Numbered from the stretch's first letter, positions 44,030 through 52,924 are shown. The stretch is 64,000 nt of DNA from Actinospica durhamensis (GCF_018139695.1 NZ_JAGSOG010000007.1:1-64000), one strand, 5' to 3'. The notes: generated from the letters alone by a model not told the origin. Numbers and translations: made by a program.

Positions 44030-45128
44030 CGGTCCCCTCCTTCTTCAATCCATTGATTCCGCCGAGCCCCAGGTCGGCCAGGCGGCGCTGCGCGAGCTGC
44101 GGGTCGGGGAAGATCCCGCCCTGCTCGGCCAGCGCGAAGAGCGTGCGCAGGTGCGCCGCGTCCCGGGCCGACTCGAATCCGCCGACCATCCGGAAGTGCT
44201 CCTGATACCCCGACAGGTACGCCAGGAACACCACCCCGGTCTTGTAGTACGGGGTCGGCGCGGCGAAGATCTGCCGCGCCAGCGGGACCAGCGGGTCGAG
44301 TACGGCGCGGAACCCGGCCACGTCGCCCGCGTCGAGGCGGGCCAGGGCCGCGGCGGCCTGGGCGGCCAGCGGGTCGAACACGCCGAGCAGCGCGTGGCTG
44401 AAGCCCTGCTCGTCGCCCGCGATCAGCTCGGGGAAGTTGAAGTCGTCGCCGGTGTAGAGCCGCACGCCCTCCGGCAGCGCCCGGCGCAGCGCGACCTCGC
44501 GGTCCGCGTCCAGCAGCGAGACCTTGATGCCCTCGATCCGGCCGGCGTGCTCGCGGATGACGCCAAGCACGGCCTCGGCCGCCTCGTCGAGGTCCGCGCT
44601 GCCCCAGTAGCCGCGCAGCGCCGGATCGAACATGTCGCCGAGCCAGTGCAGGATCACCGGCCGCTGCGCCCGGGCGAGCACCCGGGCGTAGACCGCCGCG
44701 TAGTCCTCGGCACCGCGCGCGCCGGCGGCCAGCGCGCGGCTGCACATGACCACCGGCTGCGCGCCCGCGCCCTCGACCAGGTCGAGCTGCTCCTCGTACG
44801 CGTCACCGATCTCAGTGAGCGAAAACGCCGCGCCGTCCGGCGTCGCGGGCAGCTGGTCCGTGCCGACTCCGCAGCACAGCAGCCCGCCCACCGACTCGGC
44901 CTCGGCGCCCGAACGCTTGATCAGCTCCTTGGTGGCGGCCCAGTCCAGGCCCATGCCGCGCTGGGCGGTGTCCATCGCGTCGGCCACGCCGAGGCCGAGG
45001 GACCACAGCCGGTGGCGGAACGCGAGGGTCGCGTCCCAGTCGAGCGCCGCGGGTGCGCCGGGGCGCTGGTCGGCCGCCGGATCGGCCACGACGTGCGCGG
45101 CGGCGAAGACGGTGCGGGAGGAGGCCAT
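44022..45128 (-). CDS. DUF993 family, dihydrodipicolinate-synthase-like TIM barrel
   Basis: A 368-residue predicted aldolase/lyase-like barrel. Segments include FRHRLWSLGLGVADAMDTAQ, VILHWLGDMFDPALRGYW, IEGIKVSLLDADREVALRR (a Lys positioned like a Schiff-base lysine) and LYTGDDFNFPELIAGD. The family occurs in sugar/polyol operons with Gfo/Idh oxidoreductases. Its ATG shares one base with the stop of the upstream oxidoreductase gene. Reaction unknown; retro-aldol cleavage of an oxidised sugar is a reasonable guess from context. Confidence 0.85.
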   Translation of the reverse strand: MASSRTVFAAAHVVADPAADQRPGAPAALDWDATLAFRHRLWSLGLGVADAMDTAQRGMGLDWAATKELIKRSGAEAESVGGLLCCGVGTDQLPATPDGAAFSLTEIGDAYEEQLDLVEGAGAQPVVMCSRALAAGARGAEDYAAVYARVLARAQRPVILHWLGDMFDPALRGYWGSADLDEAAEAVLGVIREHAGRIEGIKVSLLDADREVALRRALPEGVRLYTGDDFNFPELIAGDEQGFSHALLGVFDPLAAQAAAALARLDAGDVAGFRAVLDPLVPLARQIFAAPTPYYKTGVVFLAYLSGYQEHFRMVGGFESARDAAHLRTLFALAEQGGIFPDPQLAQRRLADLGLGGINGLKKEGTGD

Positions 45129-46294
45129 CAGGCGCCCCGGCCCAGCTCGGGCACGGCGATCCGGCGGCCCTCGGCGGCCGAGGCCAGGCCCAGCTCCGCC
45201 AGCTGCACGCCCTTCGCGCCGGCCCACAGGTCGTGCGCGAACGCGGCGTCCGGGCGCTCGTCGGCGACGTACTGCAGGAACCGCTCCCACTGCAGCTTGA
45301 ATCCGTTGTCGAACTCGCCGTTGTCCGGCACCTGCTGCCACTGCGCGCGGAAGGGCTCGGTGTTCGGGATGTCCGGGTTCCACACCGGCTTCGGCGTGCC
45401 CGCGCGGCTCTGGAAGCGGCACTCGCGCAGCCCGGCCACGGCGCTGCCGTGGGTGCCGTCGATCTGGAACTCCACCAGCTCCTCCCGGTGCACGCGCACC
45501 GCCCAGGAGGAGTTGATCTGCGCGACGATGCCGCCGTCGAGCTCGAACACGCCGTACGCCGCGTCGTCGGCCGTGGCCTGGTACGGCTTGCCGAGTTCGT
45601 CCCAGCGCTCGGGGATGTGCGTGGCGATCTGCGCGTAGACCGAGCGCACCGGCGCGATGATGTGTTCGAGCACGTACTGCCAGTGCGGGAACATGTCGAG
45701 CACGATGCCGCCGCCGTCCGCGCTGCGGTAGTTCCAGGACGGGCGCTGGGCGCTCTGCCAGTCGCCCTCGAAGACCCAGTAGCCGAACTCGCCGCGCACC
45801 GACAGGATCCGGCCGAAGAAGCCCGCGTCGACCAGGCGCTTGAGCTTGAGCAGGCCAGGCAGGAAGAGCTTGTCCTGCACCACGCCGTGCTTGACCCCCG
45901 CCGCGTCGGCCGAGCGGGCCAGCTCGAGCGCGCCGGCCAGCGAGGACGCGGTGGGCTTCTCCACGTAGATGTGCTTGCCGGCCGCGATCGCCTGCTGCAC
46001 GGCCGCCTCGCGCAGCGGTGTGAGCTGGGCGTCGAAGTAGATCTGGTTGGCCGGGTCGGCGAGCGCGGCGGACAGGTCGGTGGTGAAGTGCTCGAGCCCG
46101 TGCCGGGTCGCGAGCGCCTCGAGCTTGTCCGCGTTGCGCCCGACCAGGACCGGTTCGGGCCACAGCACCCGGCCGTCGGCCAGCTGCAGGCCGCCCTGCT
46201 CGCGCAGGGCCAGGATCGAGCGGACCAGGTGCTGCCGGTAGCCCATGCGTCCGGTCACACCGTTCATCACGATGCCGAGGGTGGTGCGGGCCAT
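45128..46294 (-). CDS. Gfo/Idh/MocA family NAD(P)-dependent oxidoreductase
   Basis: A 388-residue sugar or cyclitol dehydrogenase. The N-terminal Rossmann domain has GIVMNGVTGRMGYRQHL, the family signature is KHIYVEKPTASSLAGALEL, and the C-terminal sheet domain contains GGGIVLDMFPHWQYVLEH with probable catalytic residues. ATG 46294 follows GAAGG; earlier in-frame codons lie inside the operator. First gene of the operon; it probably oxidises the substrate before the DUF993, epimerase and ThuA steps. Confidence 0.92.
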   Translation of the reverse strand: MARTTLGIVMNGVTGRMGYRQHLVRSILALREQGGLQLADGRVLWPEPVLVGRNADKLEALATRHGLEHFTTDLSAALADPANQIYFDAQLTPLREAAVQQAIAAGKHIYVEKPTASSLAGALELARSADAAGVKHGVVQDKLFLPGLLKLKRLVDAGFFGRILSVRGEFGYWVFEGDWQSAQRPSWNYRSADGGGIVLDMFPHWQYVLEHIIAPVRSVYAQIATHIPERWDELGKPYQATADDAAYGVFELDGGIVAQINSSWAVRVHREELVEFQIDGTHGSAVAGLRECRFQSRAGTPKPVWNPDIPNTEPFRAQWQQVPDNGEFDNGFKLQWERFLQYVADERPDAAFAHDLWAGAKGVQLAELGLASAAEGRRIAVPELGRGA

Positions 46295-46349
46295 GTCGCC
46301 TTCTTTCGGGGACGCCGCGGTTCGCCGCGGATGGGGTGGGGGCGCTGAT

Positions 46350-46367
46350 TTGGAAAGCGCTTTCCAA
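46350..46367. promoter_or_regulatory. LacI-family operator, 18-bp perfect palindrome
   Basis: TTGGAAAGCGCTTTCCAA is fully symmetric with the central CG step typical of LacI/GalR sites. It lies in the 89-bp gap between the divergent catabolic operon and lacI-type gene, 5 bp upstream of the -10 box of the regulator, so one repressor dimer could control both. Confidence 0.85.
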
Positions 46368-46371
46368 CGGG

Positions 46372-46377
46372 TAGGGT
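46372..46377 (+). promoter_or_regulatory. -10 element TAGGGT for the LacI-type gene
   Basis: TAGGGT ends 6 nt before GTG 46384 and starts 5 bp after the operator palindrome. Confidence 0.5.
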
Positions 46378-46383
46378 AGGGGC

Positions 46384-47553
46384 GTGCGCGAGGAGAGGTC
46401 AAGAGCCGCCGAGGCCGAGGAATCGGGAACCGTGGCGGAGCGGGGTGCGGCGGCGCAGGTCGCGGCGCCCGGTGCGGGCGTGCCCGCGGCCGCGGCGGCC
46501 GGAGCCGCCGGGGCGGGCCGCAGCCGGCCGGTGACGGGGGCGGTGACGCTCAAGCAGGTGGCCGCGGCGGCGGAGGTGTCGCTGGCGACGGCGTCGCGGG
46601 TGCTGCACCACTCCGGCGGGCGGGAGGTGCGCGCGGCGCTGGTGGAGCGGGTGCAGACGGCGGCGGAGCGGCTCGGCTACGTCTCGAACCCGCACGCCCA
46701 GGCCCTGGCCCGGGCCCGCTCCGGCACCGTCGGACTGATCGTGCACGAGGTGACCGACCCGTACTTCGCCGCCATCGCCTCCGGCGCGATGCACGCGGCG
46801 CACGCCTCCGGCGTGATGGTCATGCTGGCCGCGACCTTCCGCGATCCCGGGCTCGAGCTCGACTATCTCAGCAGACTGCGGGCGCAGGGCGCGCGCGGGG
46901 TGCTGCTGGCCGGCAGCGGCAGCGCGGATCCGGAGGTCAACGCCCCGCTCGCCGCCGCCATCGACGCGTTCCAGCGCGAGGGCGGGCGGGTGGTGGCGAT
47001 CGGCGCGAGGCCGGAGGCCGCGGTGGACGCGGTGGTGCCCGCGAACGCGGGCGGGATGCGGCTCGCGGTGCGGCATCTGGCCGAGCTGGGGCACACCAGG
47101 ATCGGCGTCGTGTCAGGGCCCGGAGGTCTGCTGACGGTGCGTGAGCGGCTGTCCGGGCTGCCGGCGGACGCGCCTGAGCCGGTGCCGGTCGTCGAGGCCG
47201 ACTTCACCCGCGAGGGCGGGCGCAGGGCGGCGTTCGACCTGCTGGCGCGCCATCCGGAGATCACCGCCGTGATCGCGCTCAACGACCTGATGGCCGCCGG
47301 GGTGCTCGCGGCCGCGCGCCAGGCCGGGCAGGACGTGCCGCGGCGGCTGTCGGTGGTCGGGTTCGACGACGTCCCGTTCGCGGCGGACCTGAGCCCGACG
47401 CTGACCACGGTGCGGCTGCCGCTGGAGGAGATCGGGCGCCGGGCCATGGAGCTGCTGCTGGAACAGGACGAGGCGGAGCCGGACGACCCGCCGCGCACGA
47501 TCCCGGTGGAGGCCGAGCTCGTGCGGCGGGGGTCGACCGCGCCGCCGGTCTGA
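46384..47553 (+). CDS. LacI-family transcriptional repressor
   Basis: A 389-residue regulator. About 50 Ala/Gly-rich residues precede the DNA-binding domain VTLKQVAAAAEVSLATASRV (about 54-75) with hinge helix NPHAQALARARSG. The periplasmic-binding-protein-like effector domain follows (GLIVHEVTDPYFAAIASG ... VIALNDLMAAGVL ... VVGFDDVPFAADL). The N-terminal extension is unusual; GTG 46384 is supported by the -10 box, but an internal GTG nearer the HTH is possible. It is expected to repress the divergent operon through the palindrome at 46350. It nearly abuts convergent fadD. Confidence 0.92.
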   Translation: MREERSRAAEAEESGTVAERGAAAQVAAPGAGVPAAAAAGAAGAGRSRPVTGAVTLKQVAAAAEVSLATASRVLHHSGGREVRAALVERVQTAAERLGYVSNPHAQALARARSGTVGLIVHEVTDPYFAAIASGAMHAAHASGVMVMLAATFRDPGLELDYLSRLRAQGARGVLLAGSGSADPEVNAPLAAAIDAFQREGGRVVAIGARPEAAVDAVVPANAGGMRLAVRHLAELGHTRIGVVSGPGGLLTVRERLSGLPADAPEPVPVVEADFTREGGRRAAFDLLARHPEITAVIALNDLMAAGVLAAARQAGQDVPRRLSVVGFDDVPFAADLSPTLTTVRLPLEEIGRRAMELLLEQDEAEPDDPPRTIPVEAELVRRGSTAPPV

Positions 47554-47560
47554 CGGCGCC

Positions 47561-49381
47561 TCAGCGCGCGTACATCGCCTCGATCTTCGCCGCGTACTCG
47601 GCCGTGAGCACGTGCCGGCGGATGGACTGCTTCGGGGTCAGCTGCCCGGCGTCGATGCTCCACTCCACCGGGAGCACCTCGAACTTGCGGATCGACTCGG
47701 CCTTGGAGACCGCCTTGTTGGCGTCGTCGACTGCGGCCTGGATGTCGGCGAGCAGGTCCGCGTCCTTGACCAGGGCCTCGAGCGAGGTGTCGGCCGGCTT
47801 GCCGTGCTGGGAGAGCCAGTGCGGCAGCGACTCGGGGTCGAGCGTGATCAGGGCGCTGATGTACGGCTTGGCGTCGCCGATGACCATGGACTGGGCGACC
47901 AGCGGGTGCGCGTTGATCCGGTCCTCGAGCACGGCCGGGGCCACGTTCTTGCCGCCGGAGGTGACCAGCAGCTCCTTCTTGCGGCCGGTGATCCGCAGGT
48001 AGCCCTGCGCGTCGAGCTCGCCGAGGTCGCCGGTGCGGAAGAACCCGTCGGCGGTCATGACCTCCTGGGTCGCCGCGTCGTTGTGCCAGTAGCCGGCGAA
48101 GACCATCTTGCCCTTGGCCTCGATCTCGCCGTCCTCGGCGATCCGGATCGTGGTGCCGGGCACCGGCAGGCCCACGGTGCCGGGCTTGATCGCCTCGATC
48201 GGGTTGACCGCGATGGCCGGGGAGGTCTCGGTCAGGCCGTAGCCCTCGCACACGGTCAGGCCGATGCCGCCGAAGAAGTAGGTCAGCCGCTCCCCGAGCG
48301 GCGCGCCGCCGGAGATGGTGTGGGTGGTGCGCCCGCCCAGGGCGGCGCGCAGCTTGGTGTAGACGAGGCGGTCGAACACCTTGTGCTTGAGGTTGAGCGC
48401 GAGCGGGACCTTGCCGTCCCCCTTCGCCCTGGCCTCGGCCCAGGCGATGGCGGTGGCCGCTGCGGCGTCGAAGATCTTGCCCTTGCCCTCGGCGTGCGCC
48501 TTCTGGCTGGCCGAGTTGTAGACCTTCTCCAGCACCCGGGGGATGGTCAGCAGGAAGGTCGGGCGGAAGCTGGCGAGCTCGGGCAGCAGCTGCTTGGTGT
48601 CGCCGCAGTGCGCGAGCTTGGCCCGGGACATCAGCGTGCCGATGTGGATGATCCGGGCGAACACGTGCGCGAGCGGGAGGAACAGCAGCGTGCTGGCGTC
48701 CTCGCCGCGGAACATCCGGGTCAGCACCGCCACCGCGTTGCCCGCCTCGAACAGCAGGTTCTCGTGGGTGAGCACGCAGCCCTTGGGGCGGCCGGTGGTG
48801 CCCGAGGTGTAGATGATGGTGGCCACCGACTCGGGCACGAGGGTGGCGCGGCGCTCCTCGAGCACCGCGTCGGCCACGTCCGTGCCCGCCTGCGCCAGGA
48901 GCGCCAGCGCGCCCGCGCCGTCGGTGCCGGCCGGGTCGATCTGCCAGATGTGCTTGAGCGTGCCCGCCTGGTCGCGCACCGCCTCCACCGCGGCGGTGTT
49001 CGCGGGCAGCTCGGTGAACACCGCGCTGGCGCCGGAGTCCGCGAGGATCCAGGCGACCTGCTCGGCCGAGGAGGTCTCGTAGATGGGCACCGGGATCGCC
49101 CCGGCCTCCCAGATGGCGAAGTCGAGCAGGGACCACTCGTAACTGGTGCGCGACATGATCGCGACCCGGTCGCCGGCCGCGACGCCGAGCCCCACCAGGC
49201 CCTTGGCCGCGCTGAGCACCTCGGTCAGGAACTGCGCGTACGTGACGTCGACCCAGCTGCCGTCGACCTTGCGGGCCAGACCGGCGTGCTGGGGCAGTTC
49301 CGCGGCGTTCCTGTGGACCAGGTCGGTCAGGTTCGCCCTCTCGGGCACCCGGTACAGCGGTTCGACGGTGAACTCGCGCAC
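47561..49381 (-). CDS. fadD: Long-chain fatty-acid-CoA ligase (FadD15-like)
   Basis: A 606-residue ANL-superfamily enzyme that activates long-chain fatty acids to acyl-CoA. The ATP-binding loop is IIYTSGTTGRPKGCVLTH, the acyl-site segment CEGYGLTETSPAIAVNP, the hinge GFFRTGDLGELDAQGYL and GRKKELLVTSGGKNVAP. The C-terminal lysine region (LTPKQSIRRHVL) is present. GTG 49381 follows GAGGAG at 7 nt. It is divergent from an SRPBCC gene; a 12-bp palindrome lies in the promoter region. Confidence 0.95.
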   Translation of the reverse strand: MREFTVEPLYRVPERANLTDLVHRNAAELPQHAGLARKVDGSWVDVTYAQFLTEVLSAAKGLVGLGVAAGDRVAIMSRTSYEWSLLDFAIWEAGAIPVPIYETSSAEQVAWILADSGASAVFTELPANTAAVEAVRDQAGTLKHIWQIDPAGTDGAGALALLAQAGTDVADAVLEERRATLVPESVATIIYTSGTTGRPKGCVLTHENLLFEAGNAVAVLTRMFRGEDASTLLFLPLAHVFARIIHIGTLMSRAKLAHCGDTKQLLPELASFRPTFLLTIPRVLEKVYNSASQKAHAEGKGKIFDAAAATAIAWAEARAKGDGKVPLALNLKHKVFDRLVYTKLRAALGGRTTHTISGGAPLGERLTYFFGGIGLTVCEGYGLTETSPAIAVNPIEAIKPGTVGLPVPGTTIRIAEDGEIEAKGKMVFAGYWHNDAATQEVMTADGFFRTGDLGELDAQGYLRITGRKKELLVTSGGKNVAPAVLEDRINAHPLVAQSMVIGDAKPYISALITLDPESLPHWLSQHGKPADTSLEALVKDADLLADIQAAVDDANKAVSKAESIRKFEVLPVEWSIDAGQLTPKQSIRRHVLTAEYAAKIEAMYAR

Positions 49382-49454
49382 GTGCAGGCTCCTCGCGCTG
49401 AAGAATTCGGGGGCGGGACGCGGAAAATCCCCGCGTCACGAAGGTACAACTTAT

Positions 49455-49466
49455 TACCGGCCGGTA
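49455..49466. promoter_or_regulatory. Palindrome TACCGGCCGGTA in the fadD leader/promoter
   Basis: A perfect 12-bp palindrome in an A/T-richer context (ACTTATTACCGGCC...), 74 bp upstream of the fadD start. Position and symmetry fit a TetR-type fatty-acid regulator site, but no such regulator is adjacent. Confidence 0.35.
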
Positions 49467-49571
49467 GCCAGAGTGTGTGAGGAAGATTTCCGGGCCACTG
49501 TCCGGCCCTGGCACCGGAGCGACACGATACTCTGAGGAGGCTGGACGAACGACGCGTTGGGAAGGGAACCG

Positions 49572-50018
49572 ATGGCGGACCGCACCCGGGCCTCGATCGA
49601 GATCGGCGCATCCGCCGACGCGGTCATGGCCGTGATCGCGGACCTGCCCGCCTACCCGGAGTGGACGGGGGAGGTCAAGCAGGTCGACGTCCTCGAGGCG
49701 GAGCCGGAAACCGGCCGGGCCAGGCGCGCGCTGCTGGTCATCGACGGCGGCGCGCTGCGGGACCGGCAGGAGCTCGCCTACACCTACGACGGGGCCACGG
49801 CGGTGCGCTGGAGCCTGGTCAAGGGCGACATGCTGCGCGCGCTCGAGGGCGCCTACACACTCACCCCGTCCGCCGACGGGGCGGGCACCACCGTCGAGTA
49901 CACCCTGGCCGTCGACACGAAGATCCCCCTGCTCGGCTTGATGAAGTCGAAGATGGAGAAGGTCATCATCGACCGGGCCCTGGCCGGTTTGAAGAAGCGC
50001 GTTGAGTCCCTCCGATAA
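49572..50018 (+). CDS. SRPBCC / polyketide-cyclase-like lipid-binding protein
   Basis: A 148-residue START-like helix-grip protein: ADAVMAVIADLPAYPEWTGEVKQV, with a C-terminal amphipathic helix MEKVIIDRALAGLKKRVESL. These proteins hold hydrophobic ligands. ATG 49572 has GAAGGG upstream. It overlaps the ArsA-like gene by 17 nt and is divergent from fadD, suggesting a lipid-related role, which is inference. Confidence 0.9.
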   Translation: MADRTRASIEIGASADAVMAVIADLPAYPEWTGEVKQVDVLEAEPETGRARRALLVIDGGALRDRQELAYTYDGATAVRWSLVKGDMLRALEGAYTLTPSADGAGTTVEYTLAVDTKIPLLGLMKSKMEKVIIDRALAGLKKRVESLR

Positions 50019-51429
50019 CCGCGCCCCCGACTCCGCGGCGGCCCCCGCGCCCCCGGCCGACGCCCAGGGGCACCCCGCGCGCGTGACGAACCTGGTCCTT
50101 TTCACCGGCAAGGGCGGCAGCGGCGTGACCACGCTGGCCGCCGCCACCGCCGCGCACGGCGCCCAGCGCGGTATGCGGACCCTGCTGCTCTCGCTGGGCT
50201 CGCTCGGCTCGGACGGCGACGGCGTGGACCTCTCCACCGTGCTCGACCACCCGGTCGGTCCGGTGCCCACCCAGGTCGACGGGCTGCTCTACGCCCAGGC
50301 CTTCGCCCCGCAGGCGGCCTTCGAGCAGTGGTATGCCGTGGCCGTGGCCAAGGTGCGCTCGCTGGTGGAGACGATCGGGCTGACCCCGCCGGACGCCGCC
50401 GAGCTGCTCGCCCCGCCCGGGGCCGGGGAGCCGTTGGCGCTGGCCGAGATCGCGGCCGCGGTGGACGGCGGCGCCTGGGACCTCGTGGTGGTCGACGGAC
50501 CGCCGCTCGGCCAGGCGGTGCGGCTGCTGACGCTGCCGGTGGCCGCCCGCGACTGGCTCTCGCGCACCAGGCCGGTGCAGACGCAGGCCGCGCGGGCCCT
50601 GCGCCCCATGCTCGCCACCTTCGCCGGCCTGCCGCTGCCGCAGACCGCGCTGGTGGATCTGACGGAGTGGATGGCGCGGGAGTGCGCCGCCGTCCAGGAG
50701 GTGTTGGCGCATCAGCTCAGCTCGGTGCGCCTGGTGGCCACGCCCGACATCGTCGGCCTTGACCGGCTGCGCGCGGCCCGCTGCGCCCTGGCCCTTTTCG
50801 GACTGCGCCTCGACGCGCTGATGGTCAACCGCAAGGTGCTCGAGGCACCCCGGGACAGCTGGTCGCGCGGCTGGGTCGCGGCCCAGCAGATCGCCGCGGA
50901 CCAGCTGGCCGAGGTCTTCGGCGGCGTGGCCCGGCACGAGGTGCCCTACCGTCCGTGCGAGCCGCTCGGGCTCGAGGAGCTCGCCGTGGTCGCGGCCGCC
51001 GCGTACGGCGAGGCCGACGGGCTCGGCGCGCCCGGGCACCCGCCGGAGCCCGCGGTGGCCAAGAACGGGGACGGATACGTCCTGAGCGTGCCGCTGCCGG
51101 GCGCGGACCGCCGCGCCATGGGGCTGCTGCGCCGGGACGAGGAGATCGTGCTCACGGTCGGCCCGTACCGGCGCACGCTGCGGCTCGAACCGGTGCTGCG
51201 CCGCTGCCGGATCGCCGGCGCGGTGCTGCGCAATCAGGCCCTGGAGATCCGCTTCGTGCCCGATCCGCAGCAGTGGCCGGCCCCCGCGGGCGAGCCCGCG
51301 TCCGGGTCGGCGTCCGGATCCGGAGCCGGGTTCGGCCCCGGCGCCCCCGCGCCCGGCGCGTCCGGTGACGGGCCCGCGGCCGATTCCGAGGGTCCGTCAC
51401 CGGCGGCTTCCCCGGCGGCCTCGCCCTAG
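50002..51429 (+). CDS. ArsA-like protein without P-loop lysine, plus ArsA-HSP20-like domain
   Basis: A 475-residue protein with the fold of Get3/ArsA ATPases. The P-loop reads TGKGGSGVTT (36-45): the first lysine (Lys37) is kept but the second, nucleotide-binding lysine is Val42. VVVDGPPLG gives the Walker-B-like region. Residues about 350-425 form the ArsA HSP20-like beta domain (GYVLSVPLPGADRRAMGLLR), followed by a Gly/Ser/Ala/Pro tail. It starts at TTG 50002 inside the preceding gene. Nucleotide hydrolysis is doubtful; a partner subunit or a scaffolding/chaperone role is possible. Confidence 0.8.
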   Translation: MSPSDNRAPDSAAAPAPPADAQGHPARVTNLVLFTGKGGSGVTTLAAATAAHGAQRGMRTLLLSLGSLGSDGDGVDLSTVLDHPVGPVPTQVDGLLYAQAFAPQAAFEQWYAVAVAKVRSLVETIGLTPPDAAELLAPPGAGEPLALAEIAAAVDGGAWDLVVVDGPPLGQAVRLLTLPVAARDWLSRTRPVQTQAARALRPMLATFAGLPLPQTALVDLTEWMARECAAVQEVLAHQLSSVRLVATPDIVGLDRLRAARCALALFGLRLDALMVNRKVLEAPRDSWSRGWVAAQQIAADQLAEVFGGVARHEVPYRPCEPLGLEELAVVAAAAYGEADGLGAPGHPPEPAVAKNGDGYVLSVPLPGADRRAMGLLRRDEEIVLTVGPYRRTLRLEPVLRRCRIAGAVLRNQALEIRFVPDPQQWPAPAGEPASGSASGSGAGFGPGAPAPGASGDGPAADSEGPSPAASPAASP

Positions 51430-51525
51430 CGGGCATGGCCCGTGCCGACGCAGGGCACGGATAGAGCACGAGGAAGCGCATACCGAATGCCCGCAGGATC
51501 CACGCAGTGATCGGGGAGCAGGACC

Positions 51526-51951
51526 ATGACTGGCAGTGCCGACGACGACGAGTTCGACATCCCGGTGACCGACTCGCTCACGCCCGCGCCCACGGGGCGC
51601 GCGCGGAACTCGAGCGCGCCGGAGCATCCGGGCGACGCGACGGACTGGACGCGGGCTCATGCGGTGAGGGATGATCCGGAGTCGTTGGGTGACGAGGCCC
51701 GCAAGCTCTGGGACGCGGTTCGGACGCAGTTCGTGGAGCCCTTGTTGCGCAACTACCCGGAGGCGGCCGGGCACCTGTCGAGCGCCGGCGGCGAGCTGGC
51801 CTCGGCGGTCCGTTCGCTGATCCGCGGCAGCGAACAGGTGTGGGCCGGTCCCGGTGCGCGGGCCGAGGACCCCGCTCAGGCGGCGGACGTGGTCGACGTA
51901 CTCGACGACGAGGCCCCCGACGGTGACGCGGAACACCCGACACAGGGATGA
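51526..51951 (+). CDS. DUF5304-like hypothetical protein
   Basis: A 141-residue hydrophilic protein: an acidic, disordered N-terminus (MTGSADDDEFDIPVTD), a central helical core LGDEARKLWDAVRTQFVEPL and SAGGELASAVRSLIRGSEQVW, and an acidic tail. No membrane segment. GGAGCAGG precedes ATG. The core resembles the DUF5304 family found next to glucokinase in streptomycetes as I recall. Function unknown; 31 bp upstream of glk on the same strand, so likely co-transcribed. Confidence 0.7.
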   Translation: MTGSADDDEFDIPVTDSLTPAPTGRARNSSAPEHPGDATDWTRAHAVRDDPESLGDEARKLWDAVRTQFVEPLLRNYPEAAGHLSSAGGELASAVRSLIRGSEQVWAGPGARAEDPAQAADVVDVLDDEAPDGDAEHPTQG

Positions 51952-51982
51952 GGCAGCGAGCGATGAGGCGTGTGAGGGGATC

Positions 51983-52924
51983 ATGGCACTGACGGTCGGC
52001 GTCGACATCGGCGGCACGAAGATCGCGGCCGGCGTGGTGGACGAGGAGGGCAGGATCCTCGAGCGGGTCAAGCTCGCCACCCCCAAGGACTCCGGGCAGG
52101 TCGCGGCGACGATCGCCGAGGCGGTCAACACGGTGCGCCAGAACCACGAGGTCGAGGCGGTGGGCCTGGGCGCGGCGGGCTTCGTCAGCGCGGACCGGGC
52201 CACGGTGCTGTTCGCCGCCAACATGTCCTGGCGCAACGAGCCGCTGCGGGACCGGATCGCCGATCTGGTGCACCTGCCGGTCGTGGTGGAGAACGACGCG
52301 AACGTGGCGGCCTGGGGCGAGGCCAGGTTCGGCGCGGGCAACGGCGTGGACAACGTGGTGATGCTGACCATCGGCACCGGCGTCGGCGGCGGTGTGATCA
52401 TCGACGGCCGGCTGCTGCGCGGCCACTTCGGCATCGGCGCGGAGCTCGGGCACTACCGGGTGCAGCCGGGCGGCCTGCTGTGCGGCTGCGGCCAGCACGG
52501 CTGCCTGGAGCAGTACGCCTCCGGCAGCGCGCTCACCCGCCTGGTCAAGGCCGGCGCCGCGCGCAACCCGGAGAAGGCCAAGCTGCTGCTCTCGCTCGGC
52601 GACGGCACCCCCGAGGGCATCGCGGGCTCGCACATCACCCTGGCCGCGCGCGAGGGCGACCCGGTGGCGCTCGAGGGCTTCGCCGAGGTCGCGGTCTGGA
52701 TCGGCCAGGCCATGGCGGACATGACCGCGATCCTGGACCCGGGCGTGTTCATCCTGGGCGGCGGCGTCTCCGAGGCCGGCGAGATACTGGCCGCTCCGGC
52801 CCGCGAGCACTACCACACGGTGGCCCCGGCCACCGGGCAGCGGCCGCTGGCCGAGGTGGTCACGGCCACCCTGGGCCCGGACGCCGGCATCATCGGCGCG
52901 GCCGACCTGGCCCGCGACCGGTAG
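51983..52924 (+). CDS. glk: ROK-family glucokinase
   Basis: A 313-residue cytosolic kinase making glucose 6-phosphate from glucose and ATP. The phosphate-binding motif is VGVDIGGTKIAAGVVDE, catalytic Asp lies in VVENDANVAAWGE, the ROK zinc motif is LLCGCGQHGCLEQYASG, and FILGGGVSEAGE closes the C-terminal lobe. It has the length and order of streptomycete GlkA, which also mediates carbon catabolite repression. GAGGGG is only 3 nt before the ATG, an unusually short spacing. A strong hairpin follows. Confidence 0.95.
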   Translation: MALTVGVDIGGTKIAAGVVDEEGRILERVKLATPKDSGQVAATIAEAVNTVRQNHEVEAVGLGAAGFVSADRATVLFAANMSWRNEPLRDRIADLVHLPVVVENDANVAAWGEARFGAGNGVDNVVMLTIGTGVGGGVIIDGRLLRGHFGIGAELGHYRVQPGGLLCGCGQHGCLEQYASGSALTRLVKAGAARNPEKAKLLLSLGDGTPEGIAGSHITLAAREGDPVALEGFAEVAVWIGQAMADMTAILDPGVFILGGGVSEAGEILAAPAREHYHTVAPATGQRPLAEVVTATLGPDAGIIGAADLARDR

